DNA from: Verrucomicrobiia bacterium
GTDB taxonomy: Bacteria; Verrucomicrobiota; Verrucomicrobiia; Verrucomicrobiales; DEV007
Assembly: GCA_030425385.1 (NCBI GenBank)
Contig: JAUIAH010000014.1
Coordinates: forward strand, 1 to 64,000
Reading direction: 5' to 3'
Length of the DNA: 64,000 nt
A model generated the notes under the pieces. It saw nothing but the letters and a program-made list of their open reading frames with translations. It was not told the origin of the DNA and searched no databases. A program made the translations under genes and the position numbers. Shown piece by piece: positions 52,145 through 60,967 of this stretch; within the stretch, counting starts at the first letter, position 1; the number at the start of each line of letters is the position of its first letter.

Positions 52145-54012
52145 GACCACGCCTCCCAAAGGTGATCAACGGTGACCTCATCGATCGGCAAGCCACCTTC
52201 CGGTGGACAGCCTGGAGGCTGCAAGAGATGCGTCTCGGCCTCGTAGACTGGGCCCGTGCGCACAGGATTGGTGGGGCCAAAGATGGCATAGACCGGAACG
52301 CCTAGCAGATTTGCCAAATGCATGCCCCCGGTATCATTGCACACCACAGCGCGGTTGCGACACAACGCCTCAAGATACTCGGAAAGATTGGTCTCTCCCG
52401 CTCGATTCCGCACACGATGGGAGTCGAAACCCGCTGCCACTTGATCCGTGATGGCCCGGTCTCTTGCCGTTCCATACAAAGAGATGGTGTCATCCGAATG
52501 CTCTAACACTCGCTCTATGAACCCACGCCAATGGGCCACCGGCCAGCGTTTCTCCGGCATGTTCTCGGTCCCGCAGATCAGGCCTATTCCATCCCCACCA
52601 ACGTGCTTTCGAAACGGCTCTTTGTGAAGCGGTTCACGCAAACCGTAATATCGAAACATCGCCTCCCACACGTCCACCTGATGGCATTGGGATTCGTCCA
52701 GATCCGTCGGCACCTTCCACGGATCCGTAAGCAAGGGGCGCCGTTTGCCGGGACGCACCATGCCGAAACGTCGCGGAGCTCGTGTCAACCAGGCCTCTAG
52801 ATCACCCCGAAAAGAATTCGTGAAACAAAGATAAGCATCTGGATAGTCGCCGCGGAGACTCCGCATCTCTGCAAAGTAACGCCACTGCGAGTCTCTGTTA
52901 GGAAGGTCGATCAGTCGATCACCGAATCCAATGTGCTCCAACAAAGGACGAAACGCCGCTTGCCCTAAGAGCGTTATCTCAGCGTCCGGCCGCCCATGCC
53001 GGACGGCACGAATGAGAGGCAAGGCCATGACCACATCTCCCAACCAGTTAGGCAATCGAAACCAGAGTCGCGTGCGTCTGGGGCGTGTCTTGTAAGCATG
53101 AAAGGCGGCGCTCGCATCCAACGCATTGTCGCGCTCGCGCAGGAAGAAGCGATTGCGCGGCTTGTCATGAGTCCCCCATCGGTTGTGAAACCAGAGCCAA
53201 TCGGCCGCCTGATCGAGCGATCCCGTGAGATACCTCTCCAACCGCCGATGACTGGCGAAGAGCAAATCACTCGGGTCTCCCGGCGACGGCAGCGGTTCAA
53301 AGTCAATCGAGGCCTTCCAGAAACCCGTGCGACGAGGCAGCAGGAAGAAGGCCGGCACCTCAAACTTCTTACACAACAACCCTGGCAAATGCGTGCCCGA
53401 GGCGACGCGATGAAGAAAGTAGAAGAGCACGCCACGTTTCCCCGTGTTCTGATCGAAGAGCAAGGTGAGCGATTTCCCCTCACGCACACAACGCGCCATG
53501 GATCGCATGCCGTCGCGACGCGAAAGCAGCCGAATGCCCCACCGCTCGCGTGTCCGCTTCACGTAGGCGTCCATGCCCCCCTGCTTCAACGGTCGGAAAG
53601 CCGCAGCGGATCCGGCACCCTCGGGAAAGACCGCTGGAATCGCCGCCATCATTTCAAACAAGGTCACATGAGGAAGCAGAACGATAGCTCCTGACTGACG
53701 TGAACCTAACAAGCGCTCACGCACCTCCGGCGTGATTTCCAGATGTCTCTCAAACCATCGTTTGGAAAGGAAGGGCGAGGCGAGCGCGAAGAACGCCATT
53801 TCCACCAATCTGGCTGTCGTCCGTGTCGCCAACTGGTCCCGCCAATCAGAGTCTTTGTCAGGAAAGGCGTGATGAATATTCGATTTGAGCTCGTGGCAGC
53901 GCTCGATCGGCAATCGCACAATGATCCAGGCGGCCCCCTTCACGATTCCCGACACCACGGGCTCTGGCACTCGTGCCAGGATCCACCCCAGAAGCTTGGC
54001 GAGCCAGACCAT
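52141..54012 (-). CDS. Fused lipid A acyltransferase and GT9 heptosyltransferase-like enzyme
   Basis: A 623-residue bifunctional protein. Residues about 1-300 are a lysophospholipid/lipid A acyltransferase (LpxL/LpxM type) with a membrane-associated start and the His-x4-Glu site in LLPHVTLFEMM. Residues about 308-623 are a GT9 glycosyltransferase with LPNWLGDVVMALPLIRAV at the N-terminal lobe and VCNDTGGMHLANLLGVPVYA, then FGPTNPVRTGP, in the nucleotide-binding lobe. The join is a short basic segment (YKTRPRRTRLWFRL). It couples late acylation of lipid A to core sugar addition in one chain. It sits between the epimerase (9 bases upstream) and the tandem kinase (overlap). Confidence 0.9.
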   Translation of the reverse strand: MVWLAKLLGWILARVPEPVVSGIVKGAAWIIVRLPIERCHELKSNIHHAFPDKDSDWRDQLATRTTARLVEMAFFALASPFLSKRWFERHLEITPEVRERLLGSRQSGAIVLLPHVTLFEMMAAIPAVFPEGAGSAAAFRPLKQGGMDAYVKRTRERWGIRLLSRRDGMRSMARCVREGKSLTLLFDQNTGKRGVLFYFLHRVASGTHLPGLLCKKFEVPAFFLLPRRTGFWKASIDFEPLPSPGDPSDLLFASHRRLERYLTGSLDQAADWLWFHNRWGTHDKPRNRFFLRERDNALDASAAFHAYKTRPRRTRLWFRLPNWLGDVVMALPLIRAVRHGRPDAEITLLGQAAFRPLLEHIGFGDRLIDLPNRDSQWRYFAEMRSLRGDYPDAYLCFTNSFRGDLEAWLTRAPRRFGMVRPGKRRPLLTDPWKVPTDLDESQCHQVDVWEAMFRYYGLREPLHKEPFRKHVGGDGIGLICGTENMPEKRWPVAHWRGFIERVLEHSDDTISLYGTARDRAITDQVAAGFDSHRVRNRAGETNLSEYLEALCRNRAVVCNDTGGMHLANLLGVPVYAIFGPTNPVRTGPVYEAETHLLQPPGCPPEGGLPIDEVTVDHLWEAWS

Positions 54013-54021
54013 GCCCGGATT

Positions 54022-54996
54022 CTAAACGGGAAGGTGACGCAACCAAGCCGCATTCGCCTGATACCAGGCCACGGTAGCCTCTAGCCCTTGGCGAATCGCG
54101 GTCTGCGGCTCCCAATCGAGGAGGTTCTTGGCTTTGGCAATCGAGCTGCCCGTGTGCTTCACATCACCCGTGCATTCTGGCAGAAACTCTAGAGACGCTT
54201 TCTTCCCCAAATGCTCTTCCAAGATCGCAATCATTTCTAACAAAGACGTGGGGCGCGTACCTCCCCCAATGTTGATGATCTCATAGCCCAACGGTTTCTG
54301 AGCAGCCACCGTCCCTGAGACCACATCGGCGATGAAGGTGAAATCTCGGCTTTGAGTCCCATCTCCATAGATCTGAATCGGCGTGCCTTCAGCGATCCAT
54401 TTCGTGAACCGATAGGGACTCATGTCCGGTCGCCCCGCTGGTCCGTACACCGTGAAGTAGCGCAAGATCGACAAATCCAGATCGTGGAGACAATGATACG
54501 AGTGGGCTAACACCTCCATCGATTTCTTGGAGGCAGCGTAAGGCGAGACAGGGAAGTCCACCACCATCTTCTCTTCAAACGGAGCATCATGGCCGGCGTA
54601 AAGTGAGGAACTGGAAGCAAGCACCCCTTTCCTCGGGCCATGATACCGCATGCCCTCTAACACATTCAGCGTCCCTATCACATTAGCGGTTTGATACACG
54701 TAGGGATGATCGATGCTGTAGCGGACGCCCGCACGGGCCGCCAAGTGATAGACCACATCGACCTTACGTTTCTCGAAATATCGCTTCACGGCGTCCGCAT
54801 CCGCGATATCGAGCGCATCAAAGGTGAAGCCCTCTTGGCCACGCAGCTCATCCAACCGGTGCAATTTGAGTCGGATGTCATAGTAGTCATTGAGATTATC
54901 GACACCGAAGACCCGGCACCCTTCCGCGAGGAGGTGTTTGGAAACAGCCGCGCCGATAAAGCCCGCGGCGCCCGTGACGAGGACAGCTTTGCTCAT
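54022..54996 (-). CDS. NAD-dependent nucleotide-sugar epimerase (UDP-glucuronate 4-epimerase-like)
   Basis: A short-chain dehydrogenase/reductase-type epimerase of 324 residues. The NAD-binding motif is VTGAAGFIGAAV; the active site is SSSSLY with YAASKK (Tyr and Lys). VDNLNDYYDIRLK and YSIDHPYVYQTANV are typical of UDP-glucuronate 4-epimerases. I start at the ATG at 54996; further upstream the frame overlaps trpS. The product, UDP-galacturonate or a related sugar, could feed the LPS core made by the following genes. It lies four bases after trpS. Confidence 0.9.
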   Translation of the reverse strand: MSKAVLVTGAAGFIGAAVSKHLLAEGCRVFGVDNLNDYYDIRLKLHRLDELRGQEGFTFDALDIADADAVKRYFEKRKVDVVYHLAARAGVRYSIDHPYVYQTANVIGTLNVLEGMRYHGPRKGVLASSSSLYAGHDAPFEEKMVVDFPVSPYAASKKSMEVLAHSYHCLHDLDLSILRYFTVYGPAGRPDMSPYRFTKWIAEGTPIQIYGDGTQSRDFTFIADVVSGTVAAQKPLGYEIINIGGGTRPTSLLEMIAILEEHLGKKASLEFLPECTGDVKHTGSSIAKAKNLLDWEPQTAIRQGLEATVAWYQANAAWLRHLPV

Positions 54997-55000
54997 GACG

Positions 55001-55963
55001 TTAGAGTCCCATGGCGTTCCGCACCCGTCCCAAGACCGTGCTCGCAAGCTCGCGCGCCTTCTCGGCCCCATCGCTCAGGACTTGTTGCACATAGTCGTCA
55101 TTGGCGAGTAACTCCTCTCGCCGCGCACGCATGGGGGCGAAGTATTCCCAGTAGGCTTCCCACAAACGCTTCTTGAAGTCGCCATAGCCGGTACCGCCCT
55201 TTCGAAACTCCTCCGCCATCGTGGCTTGAGAAGCTTCATCGGCAAAGAGTTGGTATAATTGATAGATCAACGACGCCTCGGGATCTTTCGGCTCCTCCAC
55301 CCCAGCGGAATCGGTCACGATCCGCATCACCTTCTTCCGTTGCTGCTTCTCGGGGCCAAAGATATCGAGGGTATTTCCATAACTCTTGCTCATCTTCTGG
55401 CCATCCAGTCCTGGCACTTTAGCCATGGACTCTCGAATGCGCGGCTCGGGAATCTTCAGGAGCCCCTCGCCATAGGTCTCATTGATCTTGATCGCGATGT
55501 CTCGCGTGACCTCGACATGCTGCTTCTGATCCTTCCCCACCGGGACCACGTCGCTATCATAGATGAGAATATCTGCGGCCATCAAGACCGGGTAAGCGAA
55601 GAGTCCATGGGAGGGCGTGATGCCCTTATCGATCTTGTCTTTATACGAATGACAGCGCTGGAGGAGGCCCATCGGGGTCACCGTACTAAGTAGCCAAGAG
55701 AGCTCTGTCACCTCCGGCACGGCGGAGTGCCGAAAGAAGACCGCCTTCTCGGGATCCAAGCCACAGGCGAGGAAAGCAATCGCGGCTTCCTGGCAATTCT
55801 GCCGCAAGACCGCGCCATCGTGGATCGTGGTGAGCGCGTGATAATCCGCGATGAAGTAATAGGCCTCGCCCTCGTCTTGGAGCCGGATAGACGGCTCCAT
55901 CATCCCGAAGTAGTTGCCGATGTGGAGAGCCCCGCTAGGCTGAATGCCGGAGAGAATGCGCAT
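55001..55963 (-). CDS. trpS: Tryptophanyl-tRNA synthetase
   Basis: Class I aminoacyl-tRNA synthetase that charges tRNA-Trp, 320 residues, the normal bacterial length. The HIGH-type motif is HIGN (15-18) following GIQPSGAL, and the KMSKS loop is KMSKSYGNT (about 194). YPVLMAADILIY and VPVGKDQKQHVE are further family motifs. It appears to be the first gene of the LPS operon, an unusual but not unique partnership. No clear ribosome site precedes the ATG, which has AATGAG-type leader DNA before it. Confidence 0.96.
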   Translation of the reverse strand: MRILSGIQPSGALHIGNYFGMMEPSIRLQDEGEAYYFIADYHALTTIHDGAVLRQNCQEAAIAFLACGLDPEKAVFFRHSAVPEVTELSWLLSTVTPMGLLQRCHSYKDKIDKGITPSHGLFAYPVLMAADILIYDSDVVPVGKDQKQHVEVTRDIAIKINETYGEGLLKIPEPRIRESMAKVPGLDGQKMSKSYGNTLDIFGPEKQQRKKVMRIVTDSAGVEEPKDPEASLIYQLYQLFADEASQATMAEEFRKGGTGYGDFKKRLWEAYWEYFAPMRARREELLANDDYVQQVLSDGAEKARELASTVLGRVRNAMGL

Positions 55964-56052
55964 GGCGCCATCTTTGAAGAGAAGGCCCCAACTGCAACGT
56001 TAAAAAGCATGTCGTGCTTGCGCTCATTTGAGAAGAGTCGCAATGATGCGTC

Positions 56053-57093
56053 GTGGAATTTGAGTTTCTACAATCTCGACGGCGAGCGCGTTCCCGCTGG
56101 TCCTGGCCGCGCTTCTGGCTCGCGTTCTCATGCGGGGGCCTGCTGATCATTGCCACGGTGGCCCTTCTCAAGGCGATCGAAAGCTTTCATGCCGTGCCGG
56201 AACCCGTCATCGGCAATCATCCGGAAACCTATGTCCCCCCGGAGTCGGATCAGTCGCCTCCCAATCTCATGACGGAAAGCCCCGGTGAGCGCGTGGTTCC
56301 TAACCCTGTCCACACCTTTCTGCAGGAGGAGCAAAGCCTCAACAGTGGGCGTCTCGACGTCCTCAGGCAACGCCAAGTCGCGGTGGAGGCCACCGACTTC
56401 ACGGCTCAATGCAAGCCTCAATGGGATTTCCGTAGCCACAAGCGAGAGGTGATATGGTTCTATCACTATCGCAGCGGCCTCACTGCGGAAGGACACCCCC
56501 TCACCGTCTTCGGTGCGGTCGATGGGCTCGGCTTTCCGATCTTCCAGCATCCCCCCATGGCAGGCGACCCTCTCGCTCTGCTAGACTCGCAATACAACGG
56601 GCTCAAATGGATTGCCTTGGAGAACCCGCGCCTTGCTCTCATCGGTGCCGTGAATGGGCCGTGGGCTGAGAGCGGCGCCATCATCGACCTCTTCCTCGTG
56701 ACCGACAATCCTAACAATGCCGCGCGTTTCTGGCGTTTCCAAGACACGAGTTCTGCCGAGGGACCGGAGTGCTCTGCACAGCTGATCGCCTTCCGCGATG
56801 CCACCGCAGATGGCTACCTCGACCTCTGTGCCTTTCATCTTGTCGGGAGTGGAGATGCGTGCGCGCCGTTGGTCCGCGTGCATGCCTACGACCCTATCAA
56901 AGGCACGTTTGCTACTCAGGCAGAGCTTGGCAGCACCATCATTTCCTCGCAAATGCATCAAGACTTCCTTGCGGTCGAAAGTGGGCACCCGCTGGAAGTG
57001 CCTCACTTGATCGGCCAACCGGCGACTGCCCCCATCTTCCGTCGGCCGCCTGACATTCCGGTGGAATCTGAAGAGGACTCATCGGCGAGCTAA
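56053..57093 (+). CDS. Membrane-anchored protein of unknown function
   Basis: A 346-residue protein with a basic N-terminus and one membrane helix (about 21-41, FWLAFSCGGLLIIATVALL), then a Pro-rich stretch and a beta-rich periplasmic domain containing KPQWDFRSHKREVIWFYHYR and FRDATADGYLDLCAFHL, a possible calcium-loop-like DxTxDGYLD segment. I do not recognise a family. The only plausible start is a GTG at 56053. It is divergent from trpS, with 89 bases between. Confidence 0.6.
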   Translation: MEFEFLQSRRRARSRWSWPRFWLAFSCGGLLIIATVALLKAIESFHAVPEPVIGNHPETYVPPESDQSPPNLMTESPGERVVPNPVHTFLQEEQSLNSGRLDVLRQRQVAVEATDFTAQCKPQWDFRSHKREVIWFYHYRSGLTAEGHPLTVFGAVDGLGFPIFQHPPMAGDPLALLDSQYNGLKWIALENPRLALIGAVNGPWAESGAIIDLFLVTDNPNNAARFWRFQDTSSAEGPECSAQLIAFRDATADGYLDLCAFHLVGSGDACAPLVRVHAYDPIKGTFATQAELGSTIISSQMHQDFLAVESGHPLEVPHLIGQPATAPIFRRPPDIPVESEEDSSAS

Positions 57094-57215
57094 CCCTCTC
57101 AAGAATGCGAGAAATAGCCCATCCAAAGACCGCAGCGAGGACAAACCACGTGCAATCCGCCGCCACATCGGTAGCTTGCTGATCACTCACATTCGTTCTC
57201 TTTCCTCCCCACTCC

Positions 57216-58040
57216 ATGTCGTCACCCTTTCTCCTTGTGGCTGGCTTAGCCCTCTTCGGCTTTGCTTGCCGCACGTTTGAGCACATTGTCATTCGCAAGC
57301 TTGGGCTCCTCGCGTTCCTGGGAGCCTCCTACACCTTGCTTTACGCCCTCTCAGGCAATGTCTTCGTTGGACTGCTTGGCATCGTTCTCTGGTTCTGCCT
57401 CCCATGGATCGAACTCCTTGTCCGCGTCCGCGGGATGGATCTCCCGATCGAGCGCTCTCTGCGTCGTCGCATCCCACCAAAGGAAGACTTCCCATTTCTC
57501 GAACTCGCCACCCATGAGATCGAAGAGCTGGAGGATGGTGATTACCAATTAATCGATGACTGGGGCTATGAATGGCAAGGCAGCGCGCATTTCTTTCGTG
57601 TCTTCCATGACGCGGACCACAAGACGCAGGCCGTGATTTGCCTGACGCGGGAACAGCACATGCATCATGCGTATGTGAAGCTGGTCTCACGGACTGAGGA
57701 TGGCCACGTCTATACGACATGGAACTATCCTTTCTCAGCCTCACTCAAGCTCAGTCCATTGCACATCGTGAACTGGGATCGGAGCGCGCATTCCTTCGAA
57801 AGTCTCTACTATTCGCACCAAGAATTGCTAGAGCTGCACGGTCTGGGCCCTGACACCTTGACTACGCAAGGCCCTGACGATTTCGCGTCCCTCCTGCAAG
57901 AGGATCAGAAGCAGATGGTAAGCCACAATCTCTCCCTGGGTCTCCTTAAAGCCTCCGGGAAAGGCATGTGCCGCTACACGTGGCGTGGCCTCGTCTTTCT
58001 CTGGACGGAGCTGGTGAAGGACATGGTCCGTCTTCACTGA
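57216..58040 (+). CDS. Membrane protein of unknown function
   Basis: A 274-residue protein with three N-terminal hydrophobic segments (about 4-18, 28-46 and 49-68), the last followed by RVRGMDLPIERSLRRRIPPK, and a soluble cytosolic domain with FPFLELATHEIEELEDGDYQ and a beta-rich core (HMHHAYVKLVSR). No catalytic pattern stands out. I believe similar proteins occur in other Verrucomicrobia but cannot name a family. Its end overlaps the tail of the convergent cytochrome-domain gene by seven bases. Confidence 0.65.
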   Translation: MSSPFLLVAGLALFGFACRTFEHIVIRKLGLLAFLGASYTLLYALSGNVFVGLLGIVLWFCLPWIELLVRVRGMDLPIERSLRRRIPPKEDFPFLELATHEIEELEDGDYQLIDDWGYEWQGSAHFFRVFHDADHKTQAVICLTREQHMHHAYVKLVSRTEDGHVYTTWNYPFSASLKLSPLHIVNWDRSAHSFESLYYSHQELLELHGLGPDTLTTQGPDDFASLLQEDQKQMVSHNLSLGLLKASGKGMCRYTWRGLVFLWTELVKDMVRLH

Positions 58041-59635
58041 CCCACATTGACTTCCACTTTGGGCAACGCCCTCTTCAAGCGATCACCTCCTTTGGAAGTC
58101 GCCCGTGAATTCCAAAGATAGAGTTTCTTCAGCTGGGACAGACCGGTGAGGTGCTTCAGTCCCTCATCACTGACATTGGTGCCATAAAGGTTGAGGATTT
58201 CCAATCGTTCACATCCCGAGAGATGCTGGAGCGCATCGTCGCCGATCTTCGTGCGCGCCAATAACAATTTCCTCAGCGCTTTCATCTCAGAAACGACTGC
58301 CAAATCGGCGTCTTGGATGCTCGTCCTGGAAACGTCAAGCGTGTGAATCTTGGAGGCAATTGGCCGCAAGATTTCGAGATCAAGGGGAGACTCGGGATAG
58401 TTGCGTGTGAGGGAACAATCGATCTCAAAGAGGTCACCGTCGACCGGATTGAATTGGATGTGGGCTTGCGTCAGCGCATCCGCCATGCTCCCGGCTAGTT
58501 CGCTCCGCATGGGCACCGCGCCGCCACTGCCTTCCATTGCCGCCACCGCCTCCGCAGCTGCCGCTCTGTCGTTGCCGTCTCCCATGGGAGCCCCACCGGT
58601 GATCCAGCCCTTGAGTGCCCGTGTCTGGGCGCTGGTGAGGGGTTTGCCCTTGGCTGGCATGATGTCAGGGTCATCTGCAGGGAGAACGGTGGATGTGTAA
58701 AGGTAGCTCTTCTCAGGCTGGAAAGCGATCACCACGGGCCCGCTGTCTCCCCCCTTGCGGATCCATTCAGGGGAGTCCACGCGTAGCCCGCCCTTCTGCT
58801 TCTCGGGTCCATGACAGGACACGCAGCGATCGCGCAGCATGGGCACGACACTGCCACGGAAGGTGTTGAGGGCGGAGGGTTGCATCTTGAGCGCGGTGAC
58901 CGTCACCCCTTCAGAGGTGGCTGGTGCTTTGGGTTCGTCCATGGCAGTCTCCGGGGTTGGCTCCGGCTCAGATTCCAATTCTGGTTCTGGCTCGGGATCC
59001 GTTGCCATCGCCAAGTCGTCATTCGACTCGGGATTCGTCGCAGTCGGTTGGGGCTGTGGCGTTGGCTGACTCACTCGTTCTGGCGCTTCCCGCCGGGCGT
59101 TCACCGTCTCCGTCGGCGCCTCTTCTTGGGCGAACGCTTGCTGGGTGTTCCCCCCCTCGGCCATTCTCATGGGCATCGTTGTCCGATCAGGGCGCATCCA
59201 GGCGACCGCGCCCGCCGAAGCGAGCATCGCCACCAATGTCACCCCGTAAATGGCTGTCCACCCGGACGCGCCAGAGGCTCGCCGGCGGGCTTTCGCCTTC
59301 GCCAGTGCGACCAATTTCTGAAGATAACACTGTTGCTTCAGCATGGCGACCACCGCAGCCGCTACCCCAAGGATGACAAGGAATCCAGCGCCGCGGACGG
59401 CTGCTTGTTGGTCACTTCCAGAGAGCTGTGTGAATGTGAGGACGCCTCCTGCAAAGAAGAGCGAACTCGCTGTTCCTAACAACAAGACCACTGCCTTGTC
59501 GAGATCAGCCCCCTTGCGCCCAGCCGAAAAGACCTCGATCACCAAGACCGAGAGCAGAACGCCCAAGGGAAGATAGAGGCAGAGATCGGCGATGTCTCCC
59601 CAATCTCTCTCTGCGACCGCCACCAGAATCTGCAT
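58034..59635 (-). CDS. Planctomycete-type cytochrome c domain protein with leucine-rich repeats
   Basis: A 533-residue protein. The first 110 residues hold three or four membrane helices resembling DUF2231, another helix follows (about 126-146), then a Pro/Glu-rich linker (PEPEPELESEPEPTPE). The PSCyt1 heme domain (about 262-350) has RCVSCHGPEKQKGGLRVDS with a CxxCH heme site and distal MPAKGKPLT. The C-terminus (about 395-525) is a short leucine-rich-repeat set (LEILNLYGTNVSDEGLKHLT). It is the last gene of a three-gene operon with DUF1501 and DUF1549/1553 proteins, nine bases after DUF1501. Confidence 0.88.
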   Translation of the reverse strand: MQILVAVAERDWGDIADLCLYLPLGVLLSVLVIEVFSAGRKGADLDKAVVLLLGTASSLFFAGGVLTFTQLSGSDQQAAVRGAGFLVILGVAAAVVAMLKQQCYLQKLVALAKAKARRRASGASGWTAIYGVTLVAMLASAGAVAWMRPDRTTMPMRMAEGGNTQQAFAQEEAPTETVNARREAPERVSQPTPQPQPTATNPESNDDLAMATDPEPEPELESEPEPTPETAMDEPKAPATSEGVTVTALKMQPSALNTFRGSVVPMLRDRCVSCHGPEKQKGGLRVDSPEWIRKGGDSGPVVIAFQPEKSYLYTSTVLPADDPDIMPAKGKPLTSAQTRALKGWITGGAPMGDGNDRAAAAEAVAAMEGSGGAVPMRSELAGSMADALTQAHIQFNPVDGDLFEIDCSLTRNYPESPLDLEILRPIASKIHTLDVSRTSIQDADLAVVSEMKALRKLLLARTKIGDDALQHLSGCERLEILNLYGTNVSDEGLKHLTGLSQLKKLYLWNSRATSKGGDRLKRALPKVEVNVGQ

Positions 59636-59644
59636 CGGGTTCCG

Positions 59645-60931
59645 TTAGGCAATCAGATCCATCACCGGACGGCCTTTGTGGGCGACGGTGAATGGCCGCT
59701 TGGACGGCGAGTAAACCACCTCGTCCAATGGCAAGCCTAACGCATAGGCGATGGTCGCATTGAAGTCAGGAACACTCACGCGTTGATCCATGATGTTGGA
59801 GGAAGTCTCATCCGTTTCCCCATACACTTGCCCACCTTTGATGCCTCCGCCCGCGAGGACGCCACTGAACGCCTTGGGGAAATGATCGCGCCCGTCATTC
59901 TCATTGATGCGGGGCGTGCGCCCAAACTCTGTCGCCAAGACCACGAGCGTCTCTTCCAAGAGTCCGCGCCGTTCCAGGTCGGCTAACAAGGCCGCCATGC
60001 CCTGGTCCAAGCGAGCCGCCCGTTGCGAAACGGAATCAAAGTTATTGCTGTGCGTGTCCCAGCCACCAAGCGTCACCTCGACGAAGCGCACGTCGTTCTC
60101 AATCAAGCGGCGTGCAAGGAGACACCCCTGGCCAAAGGAGTGGTCGCCATACTCTTCGCGTATTTCCTTCGATTCACGATCCAGATCAAACGCCTTTAAA
60201 TCTTCACTCTTCATGAGACGGATGGCGTCCTGATACATGTCCGTGTAGGCCCGCACCTTCTTGTGATTGTAGCGCCGGTGGAACTCCTGATCGAAGGCAT
60301 TGGCTAACATGAGCCCCTCTTCGAAGGCTTTCTCGCTCACACCTGAGCGCCGCCGACTATTCTTTAATCCATCGTTTGGATTGTTGATGACCAAAGGGGC
60401 AAACTTAGACTCCAAGAAACCAGCGCCAGCCCCACGGCTTCCGCCTCCGATACGCACACTCGCCGGTAGAGTCGTGTTCTTGCGTCCATCGAGCCGGTGA
60501 ATCCAGGCTCCCAGCCCGGGATGCTGGATGGTACCCCGCATCGCATAACTGGAATGCATGAAATAATTCCCCTGCTCATGAGCACCCTGTGTCGATGTGA
60601 GGGAACGCACCACCGCTGCGTGATGCATCTGCTGCGCGAGGTTCGGCAGATACTCGCTGATCATGACGTCGTCTGCTGTCGTCTTGATCGCTTGCACGGG
60701 GCCCTGTTCGTCCGTGCCGGGTTTGGGATCAAAGGTATCCATGTGACTCATGCCCCCTGACATGTAGAGATAGATCACTTTGTTAGCCTTGGCATGCGGA
60801 TTGCTCGCTTGGGCAAAGAGGCTTGCCGGCGCCAGACTCGGAAGGAGGCTCACACCGAGAAACGACTTGGCCGAGTGCGAGAGAAAGCGGCGACGTGTGT
60901 GTTCGTCAGAGCGGTTCAGGAAGGATTTCAT
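59645..60931 (-). CDS. DUF1501 protein, Tat-exported
   Basis: A 428-residue DUF1501 protein related to sulfatase/alkaline-phosphatase-like folds. A twin-arginine signal is visible (HTRRRFLSHSAKSFLG), so it is exported folded. Family motifs are YLYMSGGMSHMDTFDPKPG, HEQGNYFMHS, EVTLGGWDTHSNNF and LATEFGRTPRINENDGRDHF, whose Asp, His and Thr/Ser residues would bind metal. Function is not established for the family; it almost always accompanies DUF1549/DUF1553 and cytochrome c proteins in PVC bacteria, as here. Confidence 0.92.
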   Translation of the reverse strand: MKSFLNRSDEHTRRRFLSHSAKSFLGVSLLPSLAPASLFAQASNPHAKANKVIYLYMSGGMSHMDTFDPKPGTDEQGPVQAIKTTADDVMISEYLPNLAQQMHHAAVVRSLTSTQGAHEQGNYFMHSSYAMRGTIQHPGLGAWIHRLDGRKNTTLPASVRIGGGSRGAGAGFLESKFAPLVINNPNDGLKNSRRRSGVSEKAFEEGLMLANAFDQEFHRRYNHKKVRAYTDMYQDAIRLMKSEDLKAFDLDRESKEIREEYGDHSFGQGCLLARRLIENDVRFVEVTLGGWDTHSNNFDSVSQRAARLDQGMAALLADLERRGLLEETLVVLATEFGRTPRINENDGRDHFPKAFSGVLAGGGIKGGQVYGETDETSSNIMDQRVSVPDFNATIAYALGLPLDEVVYSPSKRPFTVAHKGRPVMDLIA

Positions 60932-60967
60932 AGGTGCTGATGGAGGTTTTAGGGGAAGTAGGCGCTG

